A DNA stretch of 44,101 bases from an uncultured Desulfovibrio sp. (lineage in GTDB: Bacteria > Desulfobacterota > Desulfovibrionia > Desulfovibrionales > Desulfovibrionaceae): assembly GCA_900553065.1 (NCBI GenBank), contig USBZ01000012.1, forward strand, positions 1-44,101, written 5' to 3'. Below are positions 6,602-14,242 of the stretch, piece by piece. The position numbers and the translations under genes were made by a program. The notes beneath the pieces were generated by a model that did not search any database, was not told where the DNA came from, and saw only the letters and a program-made list of their open reading frames with translations. The stretch's first letter is position 1. Each line of letters starts with the position of its first letter.

Positions 6602-7432
6602 GTGAAATTCGTATCGGAACAGGGGCATGAAGCGTCATCCTGCGATCTGCCCGGACAGAATGTGCTTTCCGGCGTGCATCCGCGCCCGGAAGACGGGAAC
6701 GGACAGAGCTTCGACGTGCGCTCAAGAATGTTCGTCACGCTCTTCTCTTCGATCGTGACCATCGCCGTGTCCTCTTTTGAGGGCCAGGCGGTACTTTTTG
6801 CCGCGTCGTTTCTGTATGTGCTGTCGGTGCGCCGGTATCGGGCGGTGGCGATTTCCTATGCCGCCATGCTGGGCATGATGACCCTTGCCGCGCTTTTCAC
6901 CTGGGGCATATCCCGACTTGTGCCTTCCATGCCGTTTTCCTTCCGTTCGCTGGCTGTGCCCTATCTTCGCGGCGCCGTCATGCTGAACGTGATCCTTCCG
7001 CTTGCGCTTACCTGCCGCATTCAGGAACTGCTTACGGCGCTCAAGGGACTTCATCTTCCCTTCTGCATCTATATTCCCGGCGCGGTGATGATCCGGTTCA
7101 TTCCCACCTTCATGCACGATATCAGGCAGGTGTCGGAAACGCTCAGAATCCGCGGCTATGATCTCGGCTTCGGGGAAATGTTCCGTCACCCGCTCATGAT
7201 GCTGCGGCTTTTGTTCACGCCGCTGCTGTTCCGATCCCTTCGTACGTCCGAGGAGCTGGCTGTTGCGGCCGAACTCAAGGGGCTTGAGGCCGGAGGGCGC
7301 TTCGTGCCCTTCCGTTCTCCCGTGTGGAGAAGAAGGGATACCATGCTCGTTCTGCTGGCGCTTGCGGCGGCGCTTCTGGCCCTGTACTGCCAGGTCAGGT
7401 GGGGGGCGTCTGCCGTGCCCGCCATGCGCTGA
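6602..7432 (+). CDS. ECF transporter T component (CbiQ/EcfT family)
   Basis: This 276-residue membrane protein begins with a GTG codon at 6602, with GGAG 9 bases upstream. The first 40 residues are polar; about five membrane segments follow. The cytoplasmic coupling helices carry the family's short Arg-Gly motifs (LRIRGYD, and AAELKGLEA further on), which contact the two ATPase domains. It transmits ATP hydrolysis from the A-A' subunit to the S component. The unusually long polar N-terminus could mean the true start is the ATG at 6728, which begins MFVTLFSS just before the first membrane segment, but that ATG has no clear ribosome binding site. Confidence 0.82.
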   Translation: MKFVSEQGHEASSCDLPGQNVLSGVHPRPEDGNGQSFDVRSRMFVTLFSSIVTIAVSSFEGQAVLFAASFLYVLSVRRYRAVAISYAAMLGMMTLAALFTWGISRLVPSMPFSFRSLAVPYLRGAVMLNVILPLALTCRIQELLTALKGLHLPFCIYIPGAVMIRFIPTFMHDIRQVSETLRIRGYDLGFGEMFRHPLMMLRLLFTPLLFRSLRTSEELAVAAELKGLEAGGRFVPFRSPVWRRRDTMLVLLALAAALLALYCQVRWGASAVPAMR

Positions 7433-7467
7433 CGGTGAAAAGGCCATGCCGAACCCGGAGATGATTC

Positions 7468-8955
7468 ATGATATGTTTTGAGAACGTTACCTACACCTAC
7501 CCGTTTTCCGCGACGCCTGCCGTGCGGGACATCAGCTTTCGGGTACGTCCCGGAGAACTGGTGCTCGTTACGGGCAGAAGCGGCTGCGGCAAGAGCACGC
7601 TCATGCGTCTGGCCGACGGGCTGTGTCCGGGATATTTCCGGGGCGAGCTGAAGGGCCGCGTCCTTGTGGACGGGCAGGATACCTCAACTTTGCCGCTCAG
7701 GGACATTTCCCGTCTGGTGGGCACGCTTTTTCAGGATCCGGAGCAGCAGTTCTTTGCTCTCGGCGTTGAGGATGAACTCGCCTTCGTGCACGAGTGGCGC
7801 GGACAGCCGGCCGGTGTCACGCGCGAGCGGGTGCGCCATGCCGCAGAGTCGTTCGGCTTGTCCGGCGTGCTCGGTCATTCCGTGCATGAACTTTCCGAAG
7901 GCCAGAAGCAGAAGGTGGGGCTGGCTTCCGTGCTTTCCCAGCAGCCGCGCGCTCTGGTTCTGGATGAGCCGACGGCCAATCTTGATCCGGAATCCACGGC
8001 GGAGCTGGCCCGGCGTCTGCGCACACTCAAGGAAAGCGGCATGGCCGTGCTTGTGGTCGATCATCGTCTGTACTGGCTGGAAGGCGTGGCTGACCGCGTG
8101 CTGGTGATGAAGAACGGAGAAATATGTGCCATGGGCAGCTTTTCCATGCTGAAAGATGAAGGGCTGCGTCGCGGCTGCGGTTTGCGCAACTTCCGGGTGG
8201 AGGATGTGCGCCGCACGCTTCCTGAAAGCGGTCCGGTTGCGCTTCAGAACGAGGAACGCGGCCTTCGGGTGGAGAACCTCTGCTTTTCCTATAAGGGGCA
8301 GGAGAGGATTTTTGATCATGCGGACGTGTTCCTCGGTCCCGGCGTTACGGCGCTCATAGGTGACAACGGCGCGGGAAAGACAACGCTGGCCCGCCTGCTT
8401 ACGGGATTGAACAGGGCGGAGTCGGGGTATTTTTTCATCAATGGCAGGGAAGTTCCCGGCAGGGCGCTGCTTGGTCGGGTGGCCGTCGTGCTGCAGAATG
8501 CCGATCATCAGCTCCACATGAAAACCGTACGACAGGAGCTTGAGATCAGTCTTCAGCTGGCCGGAAGGCTGAAGAGGCATGATGTTCCGACAGGGCGTGG
8601 CGAGCCGTTCACCGCCGGAGAACTTATGGATCTTTTCGGGCTTTCCGCGCTGGCCGACAGGCATCCGCAGTCGCTTTCCGGCGGCGAGAAGCAGCGGCTC
8701 GTCATAGCCTGCGCCTTTGCCAAGAATCCGGACGTTCTCATTCTCGACGAGCCCACGAGCGGACTGGACGGCGGAAACATGCTGCTCATGGCGGAGGCTG
8801 TGAGCATGCTTGCCGCGCGCGGCGCCTGCGTTCTTGTTATTACGCATGATCTTGAACTTATGAAGATTTCCTGTTCCCGGGCGCTTCGTCTGCCGCTGAG
8901 CAGGCAGGCGGACTGCGCAGAGGGGGAACAGCCGGTCAAAGGAGAACGGATATGA
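7468..8955 (+). CDS. ECF transporter ATPase, two fused ABC domains (A-A')
   Basis: This 495-residue protein holds two complete ABC domains in tandem. Domain 1 has Walker A GRSGCGKST (36-44), signature LSEGQ (142-146) and Walker B ALVLDEP (162-168). Domain 2 has Walker A GDNGAGKTT (298-306), signature LSGGE (403-407) and Walker B VLILDEP (424-430). Both nucleotide-binding domains of the ECF module are thus on one chain, as in many CbiO/EcfA fusions. The first signature has glutamate in place of the second glycine, which suggests the two sites differ. Its stop overlaps the hutX start by four bases (ATGA), implying translational coupling. It powers import at the inner membrane. Confidence 0.88.
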   Translation: MICFENVTYTYPFSATPAVRDISFRVRPGELVLVTGRSGCGKSTLMRLADGLCPGYFRGELKGRVLVDGQDTSTLPLRDISRLVGTLFQDPEQQFFALGVEDELAFVHEWRGQPAGVTRERVRHAAESFGLSGVLGHSVHELSEGQKQKVGLASVLSQQPRALVLDEPTANLDPESTAELARRLRTLKESGMAVLVVDHRLYWLEGVADRVLVMKNGEICAMGSFSMLKDEGLRRGCGLRNFRVEDVRRTLPESGPVALQNEERGLRVENLCFSYKGQERIFDHADVFLGPGVTALIGDNGAGKTTLARLLTGLNRAESGYFFINGREVPGRALLGRVAVVLQNADHQLHMKTVRQELEISLQLAGRLKRHDVPTGRGEPFTAGELMDLFGLSALADRHPQSLSGGEKQRLVIACAFAKNPDVLILDEPTSGLDGGNMLLMAEAVSMLAARGACVLVITHDLELMKISCSRALRLPLSRQADCAEGEQPVKGERI

Positions 8956-9476
8956 CGGACAGCCATGCGGCCGCCGATGCCGGCCTGACTCAGGGCCTGC
9001 TTTCTGCTCTTGAACAGAAGAAGCCGTGGACGCTTTTTTCTCTCGCACGCGAATTCAACAGAACGGAGCGCGAGGTTGCGCAGGCGCTGCCTTCCCGGAT
9101 GTGCGCATTTGCTCCGAAGAACTGTTTCATCAGCGTGTGGGAATCGCTGGCCTCATGGGAAAAGGCCACGTTTATCGTGCAGCACGAGGGGCACGTCATC
9201 GAGGTTGCAGGGCGCATTCCATTCGGAGCTCCCGGGCACGGATATTACAATCTTGCCGGGGGAGAAGCTCTCGGCGGCCATATCAGGGCTGACGACATTG
9301 CGGACATCGCCTTCCTTTCCATGCCCTTCATGGGGCTGGAAAGTCACTCCGTGCAGTTCTTCAACGCCGGAGGGCATGTCGTGTTTTCCGTGTATGCGGG
9401 GCGAGAAAATCATCGCATTCTTCCTTCGGTGAAGGAAGCTTTTCTGAACATGAAACATACGCTGGCACTTGTCTGA
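8952..9476 (+). CDS. hutX: HutX/ChuX family intracellular haem carrier
   Basis: This 174-residue protein matches the ChuX/HutX family in length and in the central run from FIVQHEGHVIEVAG through GYYNLAG. Members bind haem in the cytoplasm and hand it to the degrading enzyme. A short N-terminal helix-turn-helix-like part (about 12-48) precedes the beta-rich haem-binding domain. The ATG overlaps the stop of the ECF ATPase gene, so haem leaving the importer and its carrier would be made together. There is no signal peptide. Its presence is one of the strongest reasons for reading the operon as haem-specific. Confidence 0.85.
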   Translation: MTDSHAAADAGLTQGLLSALEQKKPWTLFSLAREFNRTEREVAQALPSRMCAFAPKNCFISVWESLASWEKATFIVQHEGHVIEVAGRIPFGAPGHGYYNLAGGEALGGHIRADDIADIAFLSMPFMGLESHSVQFFNAGGHVVFSVYAGRENHRILPSVKEAFLNMKHTLALV

Positions 9477-9557
9477 GGCAGGTTTCTGCCGGAAAAGCGG
9501 AGTCTGTGCGGTGCGCCGGCTCCGGGACGTATGCCGGACAAATGACGGAGATGAAGT

Positions 9558-10079
9558 ATGAAAGCACTGGTGGTGTATTCCAGCCTTACCGGCAATACCA
9601 GAAAGGTGGCGGAAGCCGTGGCCGCCGTTCTTCCCGGCTGCGATCTGGTTCCCGTTGCAAAAGCGCCGGAGAGCGTGGATCAGTACGACCTTGTGGCTGT
9701 AGGCTACTGGGTGGACAAGGGTATGCCGGACAAAAAAACGCTGGCCTGGCTTGAGGGCGTGAAAGATGCCCGTCTGGCCTTTTTCGGAACGCTCGGCGCC
9801 TGGCCTGATTCCGATCATGCCAGAGAGTGCATGGCCCGGGGCGAGGCGGCCGCGAAGGAGCCTGCCAGAGGCAATACGGTGCTCGGCTCATGGCTGTGTC
9901 AGGGAAAAATCGATCCCCGCATTCTGGAAGTCATGGCGAAGATGGCCGCAGATGTGCATCCCATGACGCCGGAGCGCCGGGCCCGCATTGAGGAGGCGGC
10001 AAAGCATCCCGATGATGACGACTGCCGCAGAGCGCAGGAATTCATGCTCCGGATGGTTCAGGCTGCTGAACGTTCGTGA
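9558..10079 (+). CDS. Flavodoxin-like protein of the haem operon
   Basis: This 173-residue protein starts with a flavodoxin FMN-phosphate loop (YSSLTGNTRKVAEAV, residues 8-22) followed by the alternating alpha/beta pattern of flavodoxins (VAVGYWVDKG and AFFGTLG loops). A roughly 60-residue C-terminal extension is highly charged (ERRARIEEAAKHPDDDD). GGAG lies 7 bases before the ATG. Similar flavodoxins accompany anaerobic haem-degradation genes and BilS-type tetrapyrrole reduction, so it may supply electrons for the radical SAM reaction or handle the linear tetrapyrrole. Which of these applies cannot be decided from sequence. Confidence 0.8.
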   Translation: MKALVVYSSLTGNTRKVAEAVAAVLPGCDLVPVAKAPESVDQYDLVAVGYWVDKGMPDKKTLAWLEGVKDARLAFFGTLGAWPDSDHARECMARGEAAAKEPARGNTVLGSWLCQGKIDPRILEVMAKMAADVHPMTPERRARIEEAAKHPDDDDCRRAQEFMLRMVQAAERS

Positions 10080-10090
10080 TGGAGCCGGCC

Positions 10091-10136
10091 CCGGAGAAGG
10101 TGTTTTTCGCAGTGCAGCGCTGAGCGCCTTCTCCGG
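10091..10136 (+). other. Intercistronic hairpin between flavodoxin and exbB
   Basis: A 10-bp perfect stem (CCGGAGAAGG at 10091-10100, CCTTCTCCGG at 10127-10136) sits 11 bases after the flavodoxin stop. There is no following T-run. Like the hairpin at 5945-5993 it falls at a boundary between functional modules, here uptake/degradation and Ton energy supply. Confidence 0.5.
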
Positions 10137-10197
10137 CCGGATGTTGTGTCGTACTGTCGGAGCCCTGTACCGGCGGGGCATGAAATGGAGGTATCGG

Positions 10198-10827
10198 ATG
10201 AACTGGTCGGAAATCTATGCGACCATAGGACCTGCCGGAGTCGTCCTTGCGGCGGTGGCGTGCGCGGGAGTTTATCTCGCGCTGAAGAGCTATGTGTTTC
10301 TTTTTCTTGTCTGGCGGGATTTCCGCAAGACGTTTCCCGAGCTGGAAAGGGAGGACCGTGCCGGAGAGTGCATGAGCTATGAGGGAGATAATCCCCTGAT
10401 CTGCATCGTTCGCGACATCGTGCAGACCCATTCCGGGCACTCGGAAGATATCCGTGCCGAGATTGCGTATCTTTTTCATCGCAATTTCGAGCAGCTCACC
10501 AGGGAGATATGCTATCTGCGGCTGATTTCCGTATTGTCTCCTCTGCTTGGCCTGCTCGGCACCATTCTCGGCATGGTGACGGTATTTCAGACCATAGGCC
10601 AGAATGCCGCGCCCGATACGGCCATGCTGGCCAACGGCATATGGGAAGCGCTCATTACCACCATCATGGGGCTGTGCGTGGCCATACCCGCGCTCATGGT
10701 CTATTATTTCCTTATGCTGCGCTTCAAGGGATTTCACATAGAAGTTGTGGAATACAGCTATCGGGCGCTCGATTTCTGTCAGAAAAGAAAGAGCGGTACA
10801 CGCTATGGAGACGGCGACGATGTTTAA
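10198..10827 (+). CDS. exbB: ExbB/TolQ/MotA-family proton channel protein
   Basis: This 209-residue inner-membrane protein has three membrane segments: one at about 10-40, and two flanking the conserved stretch SPLLGLLGTILGMVTVF and the following GLCVAIPALMVYYF. That conserved region identifies the MotA/TolQ/ExbB family. With ExbD it converts the proton gradient into the TonB movement that opens the outer-membrane receptor. GGAGG upstream fixes the start at 10198, although the frame is open further back. The gene overlaps exbD. Its place next to exbD, tonB and a TonB-dependent receptor favours ExbB over TolQ or MotA. Confidence 0.88.
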   Translation: MNWSEIYATIGPAGVVLAAVACAGVYLALKSYVFLFLVWRDFRKTFPELEREDRAGECMSYEGDNPLICIVRDIVQTHSGHSEDIRAEIAYLFHRNFEQLTREICYLRLISVLSPLLGLLGTILGMVTVFQTIGQNAAPDTAMLANGIWEALITTIMGLCVAIPALMVYYFLMLRFKGFHIEVVEYSYRALDFCQKRKSGTRYGDGDDV

Positions 10828-11209
10828 TTTCGGGCTGGAAGAGGAGCCGAGCATTGATCTGACTCCGCTCATCGATACCATTTTCATGCTGCTGATCTTT
10901 TTCATCATGACGACGACCTTCAGTCGTCCCGTGCTGGATATCCTTCTTCCGTCTTCCAGCGAGGCGGAAGCTTCCGGTGAGCGGAGGGAGCAGGTCATAT
11001 CCATCAAGGCCGACGGTACGCTGCACTATGACGGCAGACAGATCGACAGAAGTGAGCTCGACGCCGTGCTTTCCGAACGTCCGGAAGCCCTTCTCAATCT
11101 GTATGTGGATCAGAAGGCGCCGTTTGAAGCCTTTGTCGATGTCGTGGACGTGGCCAAGGTCAGGAAAGGAGGCCGTTTTGTCATCAGTACGCAGCAGGAA
11201 GCCGAGTGA
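10820..11209 (+). CDS. exbD: ExbD/TolR-family energy-transducing protein
   Basis: This protein of about 129 residues has a short cytoplasmic N-terminus, one membrane segment containing the family motif IDLTPLIDTIFMLLIFF with its essential aspartate, and a periplasmic domain (residues about 45-125). I chose the ATG at 10820 because GGAG lies 9 bases upstream and the N-terminus MFNFGLEEE is typical; the in-frame ATG at 10805 would add five residues but lacks a good ribosome binding site. The start overlaps the end of exbB by 8 bases. It pairs with ExbB to energise TonB. Confidence 0.86.
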   Translation: MFNFGLEEEPSIDLTPLIDTIFMLLIFFIMTTTFSRPVLDILLPSSSEAEASGERREQVISIKADGTLHYDGRQIDRSELDAVLSERPEALLNLYVDQKAPFEAFVDVVDVAKVRKGGRFVISTQQEAE

Positions 11210-12029
11210 CGGTTCCGTCTGTCCGGTGCGTGTGTTCTACGGCCTGACGGAGCAGCGCCGCAGCCGAAACATGGCCGTGCTCGGCCTGTTCGGCCTGATG
11301 ACGCTGACGCTGGTCGCCGGCCTTTTCCTTCAGGTGGAAAGAGTGCTGACGCTTCCTGCCGTGCCCGCGCCAAAGGTCACTTTTCTGCACGCCCAGTTCC
11401 GCACGATTCCGGAGAAGAAGGTTCAAAAAGCGGAAACCAAGAAGATTCTCACGGAAGAATCGTCGTTTGAGGTGGCGGAGGAGCCGGAACTGAAGAAGGT
11501 TCCGGAACCTGAAGCAGTGAAGAAGCCCGAGGTACGCCCTGAACCGGCCCCGAAACCGGCGCCGGCAGACAGGGCAAAGGCAAAGCCGGTGAAGAAGTCG
11601 AAGCCTGCACCGGTGAAAAAGCCGGTCGCAGCAAAGACGGCGGAAGCCAAGGCTCAGGCTTCTGATCTGGCGAAGGTGGACAGCGTTTCAGGCAGCGCCG
11701 CGCCTGCTGCGGTGGGGGCGGCGGGTTCCGAACGGGCGGAAAAGGAAAAACGAAGCGCTGCGCTGTCCGTCATTCTTCAGACCATGGAAAAGCACAAACG
11801 CTATCCGAGACAGGGGCGGCGCTCCGGAGCAGAAGGCACCTGTCGCCTTCTGGTGCATGTCGGACCCGACGGAAAGGTGGATGCCTGCACGCTGGCGGAA
11901 GGTTCGGGAAAAGCCGTGCTCGATGCGGCGGCCAGGAGGCTGGGAGAGAAGCTGATCGGCGTGAATACCGGTACTTCCGGGGGATTTAATGTGCTGGTTC
12001 CCGTGCATTACAGTCTGACGGACAGATAG
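11178..12029 (+). CDS. tonB: TonB energy-transducing protein
   Basis: This protein of about 283 residues has one N-terminal membrane anchor (NMAVLGLFGLMTLTLVAGLF), a long Pro/Lys/Glu/Ala-rich periplasmic spacer with many KP and EP repeats, and a C-terminal TonB domain (KRYPRQGRRSGAEGTCRLL ... VPVHYSL). There is no ATG in a suitable place. A TTG at 11178 has a perfect AGGAGG 5 bases upstream (11167-11172), within exbD, giving a 32-base overlap; a GTG at 11226 is the alternative, with no visible ribosome binding site. It links ExbBD to the outer-membrane receptor. The TonB box of the receptor at 3718 is the likely partner. Confidence 0.85.
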   Translation: MSSVRSRKPSDGSVCPVRVFYGLTEQRRSRNMAVLGLFGLMTLTLVAGLFLQVERVLTLPAVPAPKVTFLHAQFRTIPEKKVQKAETKKILTEESSFEVAEEPELKKVPEPEAVKKPEVRPEPAPKPAPADRAKAKPVKKSKPAPVKKPVAAKTAEAKAQASDLAKVDSVSGSAAPAAVGAAGSERAEKEKRSAALSVILQTMEKHKRYPRQGRRSGAEGTCRLLVHVGPDGKVDACTLAEGSGKAVLDAAARRLGEKLIGVNTGTSGGFNVLVPVHYSLTDR

Positions 12030-12138
12030 TGCCGCGGATAGTGGCAGAACTTCGGCATGCGGGAAATGGCTGCGGCCGTCCCCGGCTGCAGATTCGGTGA
12101 AATCCGCGGCTCCGACGGAAAACGCCGGGCCGGAAAAG

Positions 12139-12172
12139 AAAGAGCGGAACGCCTTCCGGCGCTCCGCTCTTT
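12139..12172. terminator. Convergent terminator between tonB and the DtxR-family gene
   Basis: The arms at 12139-12153 and 12158-12172 (AAAGAGCGGA pairing with TCCGCTCTTT, plus CGCC with GGCG across one mismatch) form a long stem with a TTCC loop. A/T-rich flanks on both sides suit a bidirectional terminator between the two converging operons. Confidence 0.7.
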
Positions 12173-12176
12173 CGTA

Positions 12177-12734
12177 TTATCGGTACTTTCTGGCCAGTTC
12201 CTGCACGTCTTCCTGATTGTCCGACAGACCCGACTGGTTGAGCGACTCGGTCATGGTCTGGAGGAGCCGTCCGCGTTCGGTCCTGTAGTCGTCCTGCCAG
12301 CTTTTCCAGAAGTCTCTGCCCCGCAGGTAGAGAACAAACTGACCCCAGCGGCGTATGACGTCGGGCGGCACCACATGCTCAAGCTCGCAGGCCACGGCAT
12401 CGGCTCTTTCTTCATCAAGCTGAAGCACATGAAGGAAGAATTCGCGGAAGATGATGTGACGGTGGGCGATGTCCCGTCCTATGATGCGTCCTTTTTCCGT
12501 AAGATGAATGAGACTGTACGGTTCGTATTCCACAAGTCCCATGAACTTCAGGACCTTGAGCGTGCTTGTCACCGTTGAGCGGCTGACTTTGGCCGCTTCC
12601 GCAATCGCGCTTGCACGGGCAGCTCCTTCCCTGGCTTCTTCCAGAAAGATGATTTCCAGATAGTTTTCCAGCACGGGCGAAAGCGGCTTGACCTCGTCCT
12701 GTGCGGTCTGATCCGGAAGGGGATGTTCCGTCAT
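12177..12734 (-). CDS. DtxR/MntR-family metal-dependent transcriptional regulator
   Basis: This 185-residue protein has an N-terminal winged helix (about 20-90, with recognition helix SRSTVTSTLKVL) and the metal-binding dimerisation domain. His93 and the C-x2-EH cluster (Cys116, Glu119, His120) match DtxR ligands. Asn24 sits where MntR has aspartate and DtxR methionine, so the metal preference is unclear. There is no SH3-like third domain, as in MntR/TroR. GGAGG before 12734 fixes the start; the frame runs further upstream into the MATE gene without a good start. It probably senses Fe2+ or Mn2+ and may bind the shared repeats at 2054 and 14221. Confidence 0.85.
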   Translation of the reverse strand: MTEHPLPDQTAQDEVKPLSPVLENYLEIIFLEEAREGAARASAIAEAAKVSRSTVTSTLKVLKFMGLVEYEPYSLIHLTEKGRIIGRDIAHRHIIFREFFLHVLQLDEERADAVACELEHVVPPDVIRRWGQFVLYLRGRDFWKSWQDDYRTERGRLLQTMTESLNQSGLSDNQEDVQELARKYR

Positions 12735-12750
12735 GAGATCCTCCGTAGTT

Positions 12751-14160
12751 TCAGGCAGTGTGCCGCTTTCGCAGGCCATATTCAAGCCATTTTTTTTCAT
12801 GGAAGATCCGCAGCGTCCAGAAAAAGGCGGCCATCTGGGCTGCTGCTCCGGCCGCATACACGCCGGTCGCTCCCATGCCGAGCACCACTCCGAGCGCAAG
12901 GGACAGCGGTATGCCCACAATCCAGCAGGTAACGGCGCCGACTCGGCAGGACAGAACGGTTGCGCCCGCGCCGCTGAAGAGCGAGTTCATCATGCCCGTC
13001 ATGGCCGTGAACGGGCCGGACAGGCAGGCAAAGAGCAGAAAAACGGACGCCTGGGAGAGCACGGCGGGGTCGCTGGAAAAGAGGGCCGTTGCCGGATCTC
13101 GAAGAATCCAGAGCAGAAGCGAAGGCGGCAGAAGCCCAAGCCCCGTGCATAAGGCGGTTTTCAGTCCGAAGCGGTACAGCAGACTCTGCGCTCCGCTGCC
13201 GAGCATGTGTCCGCTCAAAATGGCGACGGACATGTTCAGCGCCGCCAGCGGAAACAGGAGAAGGCCGTGCACGCGTCCGCCCACGCTCATGCCTGCAAGA
13301 ATGTCGGTACTTCCCGGCAGCAGACCAACGATGGTCAGCGTGGTCAGGCTGCCCACATGTGTAATGATCTGTCCTGCGGCCGCAGGCATGCCTACCCGGA
13401 ACAGATAAGGCATGGCTCTGCGGTTCCAGCGCCAGGGCGCGAAGGTCGTTTTCCGAAGAAGCCCATAACGACGTGCCAGGCAGAGATTGCTGAGCAGACC
13501 GAGCACGGCACAGGCAAAGGTTGTCCAGGCTATGCCCGCCGCGCCGAAGGAGGGAAGGCCAAGCCATCCGAGTCCGAATCCTAGATCGCCGAACACGTTG
13601 GCCGCCGCCATGATAAGAAGCGTGAGCAGGGGCAGCAGCACCTTTTTGTAGGCCCGGAAGATGGAGTTCATCATGATGAGCACATAATAGAACGGCAGCT
13701 GGCAGCAGTAGGCCTGAAAAAAGGTGGAAAGCGCCGGACGCAGCTCTTCGGAGATGGCCATGACGTGGAATATCACCGGTGAGAAAAGCAGGGCCAGCAC
13801 GGCGACGGCGCTTCCGGTAAGCGCAGACAGCATGATGATGAGACCGGCGTAGCGGTTGGCCCGAAGCTCAAGTCCTGCGCCGAGAGACTGGCTTACCGTC
13901 GTCAGGCAGCCGCTGGCAATGAGGGAGGTGAGCAGCATGAGCAGGGCGAAGATTTGCGTGACAACACCCGTGGCCGCCTGTACCTCGGCTCCCAGCTTTC
14001 CCGCTGCCCAGACATCAGTCATGGAAATGACCAGATGGCAGAGCATGAGTCCCATCTGCGGAAGGGCGAGGCGGAAGAGCTCGGCCTTGGAAGGCAGAGC
14101 GGAGCGCCTGTCCGGGGAAGGCGCGGCGGCAGAGAAAGAGACTGCGGACAATGCGGGCAC
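12751..14160 (-). CDS. MATE-family multidrug/toxin exporter
   Basis: This 469-residue protein has about twelve membrane segments arranged as two six-helix halves, the MATE (MatE) pattern. The N-terminal segment QMGLMLCHLVISMTDVWAAGKLG matches the first MATE helix, and the second half opens similarly (RVGMPAAAGQIITHVGSLTT). MATE proteins export drugs or metabolites in exchange for Na+ or H+. It is followed 16 bases later by the DtxR-family regulator, so the two are probably co-transcribed. Export of an iron- or haem-related compound is an attractive idea from context only. The first 23 residues are polar and may include an over-long start. Confidence 0.85.
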   Translation of the reverse strand: MPALSAVSFSAAAPSPDRRSALPSKAELFRLALPQMGLMLCHLVISMTDVWAAGKLGAEVQAATGVVTQIFALLMLLTSLIASGCLTTVSQSLGAGLELRANRYAGLIIMLSALTGSAVAVLALLFSPVIFHVMAISEELRPALSTFFQAYCCQLPFYYVLIMMNSIFRAYKKVLLPLLTLLIMAAANVFGDLGFGLGWLGLPSFGAAGIAWTTFACAVLGLLSNLCLARRYGLLRKTTFAPWRWNRRAMPYLFRVGMPAAAGQIITHVGSLTTLTIVGLLPGSTDILAGMSVGGRVHGLLLFPLAALNMSVAILSGHMLGSGAQSLLYRFGLKTALCTGLGLLPPSLLLWILRDPATALFSSDPAVLSQASVFLLFACLSGPFTAMTGMMNSLFSGAGATVLSCRVGAVTCWIVGIPLSLALGVVLGMGATGVYAAGAAAQMAAFFWTLRIFHEKKWLEYGLRKRHTA

Positions 14161-14188
14161 CTTGGCTGGAGAAAAGGGAACGGATGCC

Positions 14189-14242
14189 AGTGTAGGTCGA
14201 GAAAGTGCAGTCTGTCAAATAAAGTTAAGCTTATAAAACTTT
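14189..14242 (-). promoter_or_regulatory. Promoter of the MATE-DtxR operon with the 22-bp inverted repeat
   Basis: On the minus strand TTGACA (14218-14213) and TACACT (14194-14189), 18 bases apart, form a sigma-70-like promoter. Directly upstream of the -35 lies AAAGTT-N10-AACTTT (14221-14242), the same arms and spacing as at 2054-2075. It reaches the last two bases of the rarA stop codon. The upstream position would suit activation or competition with polymerase rather than simple blocking. Confidence 0.5.
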
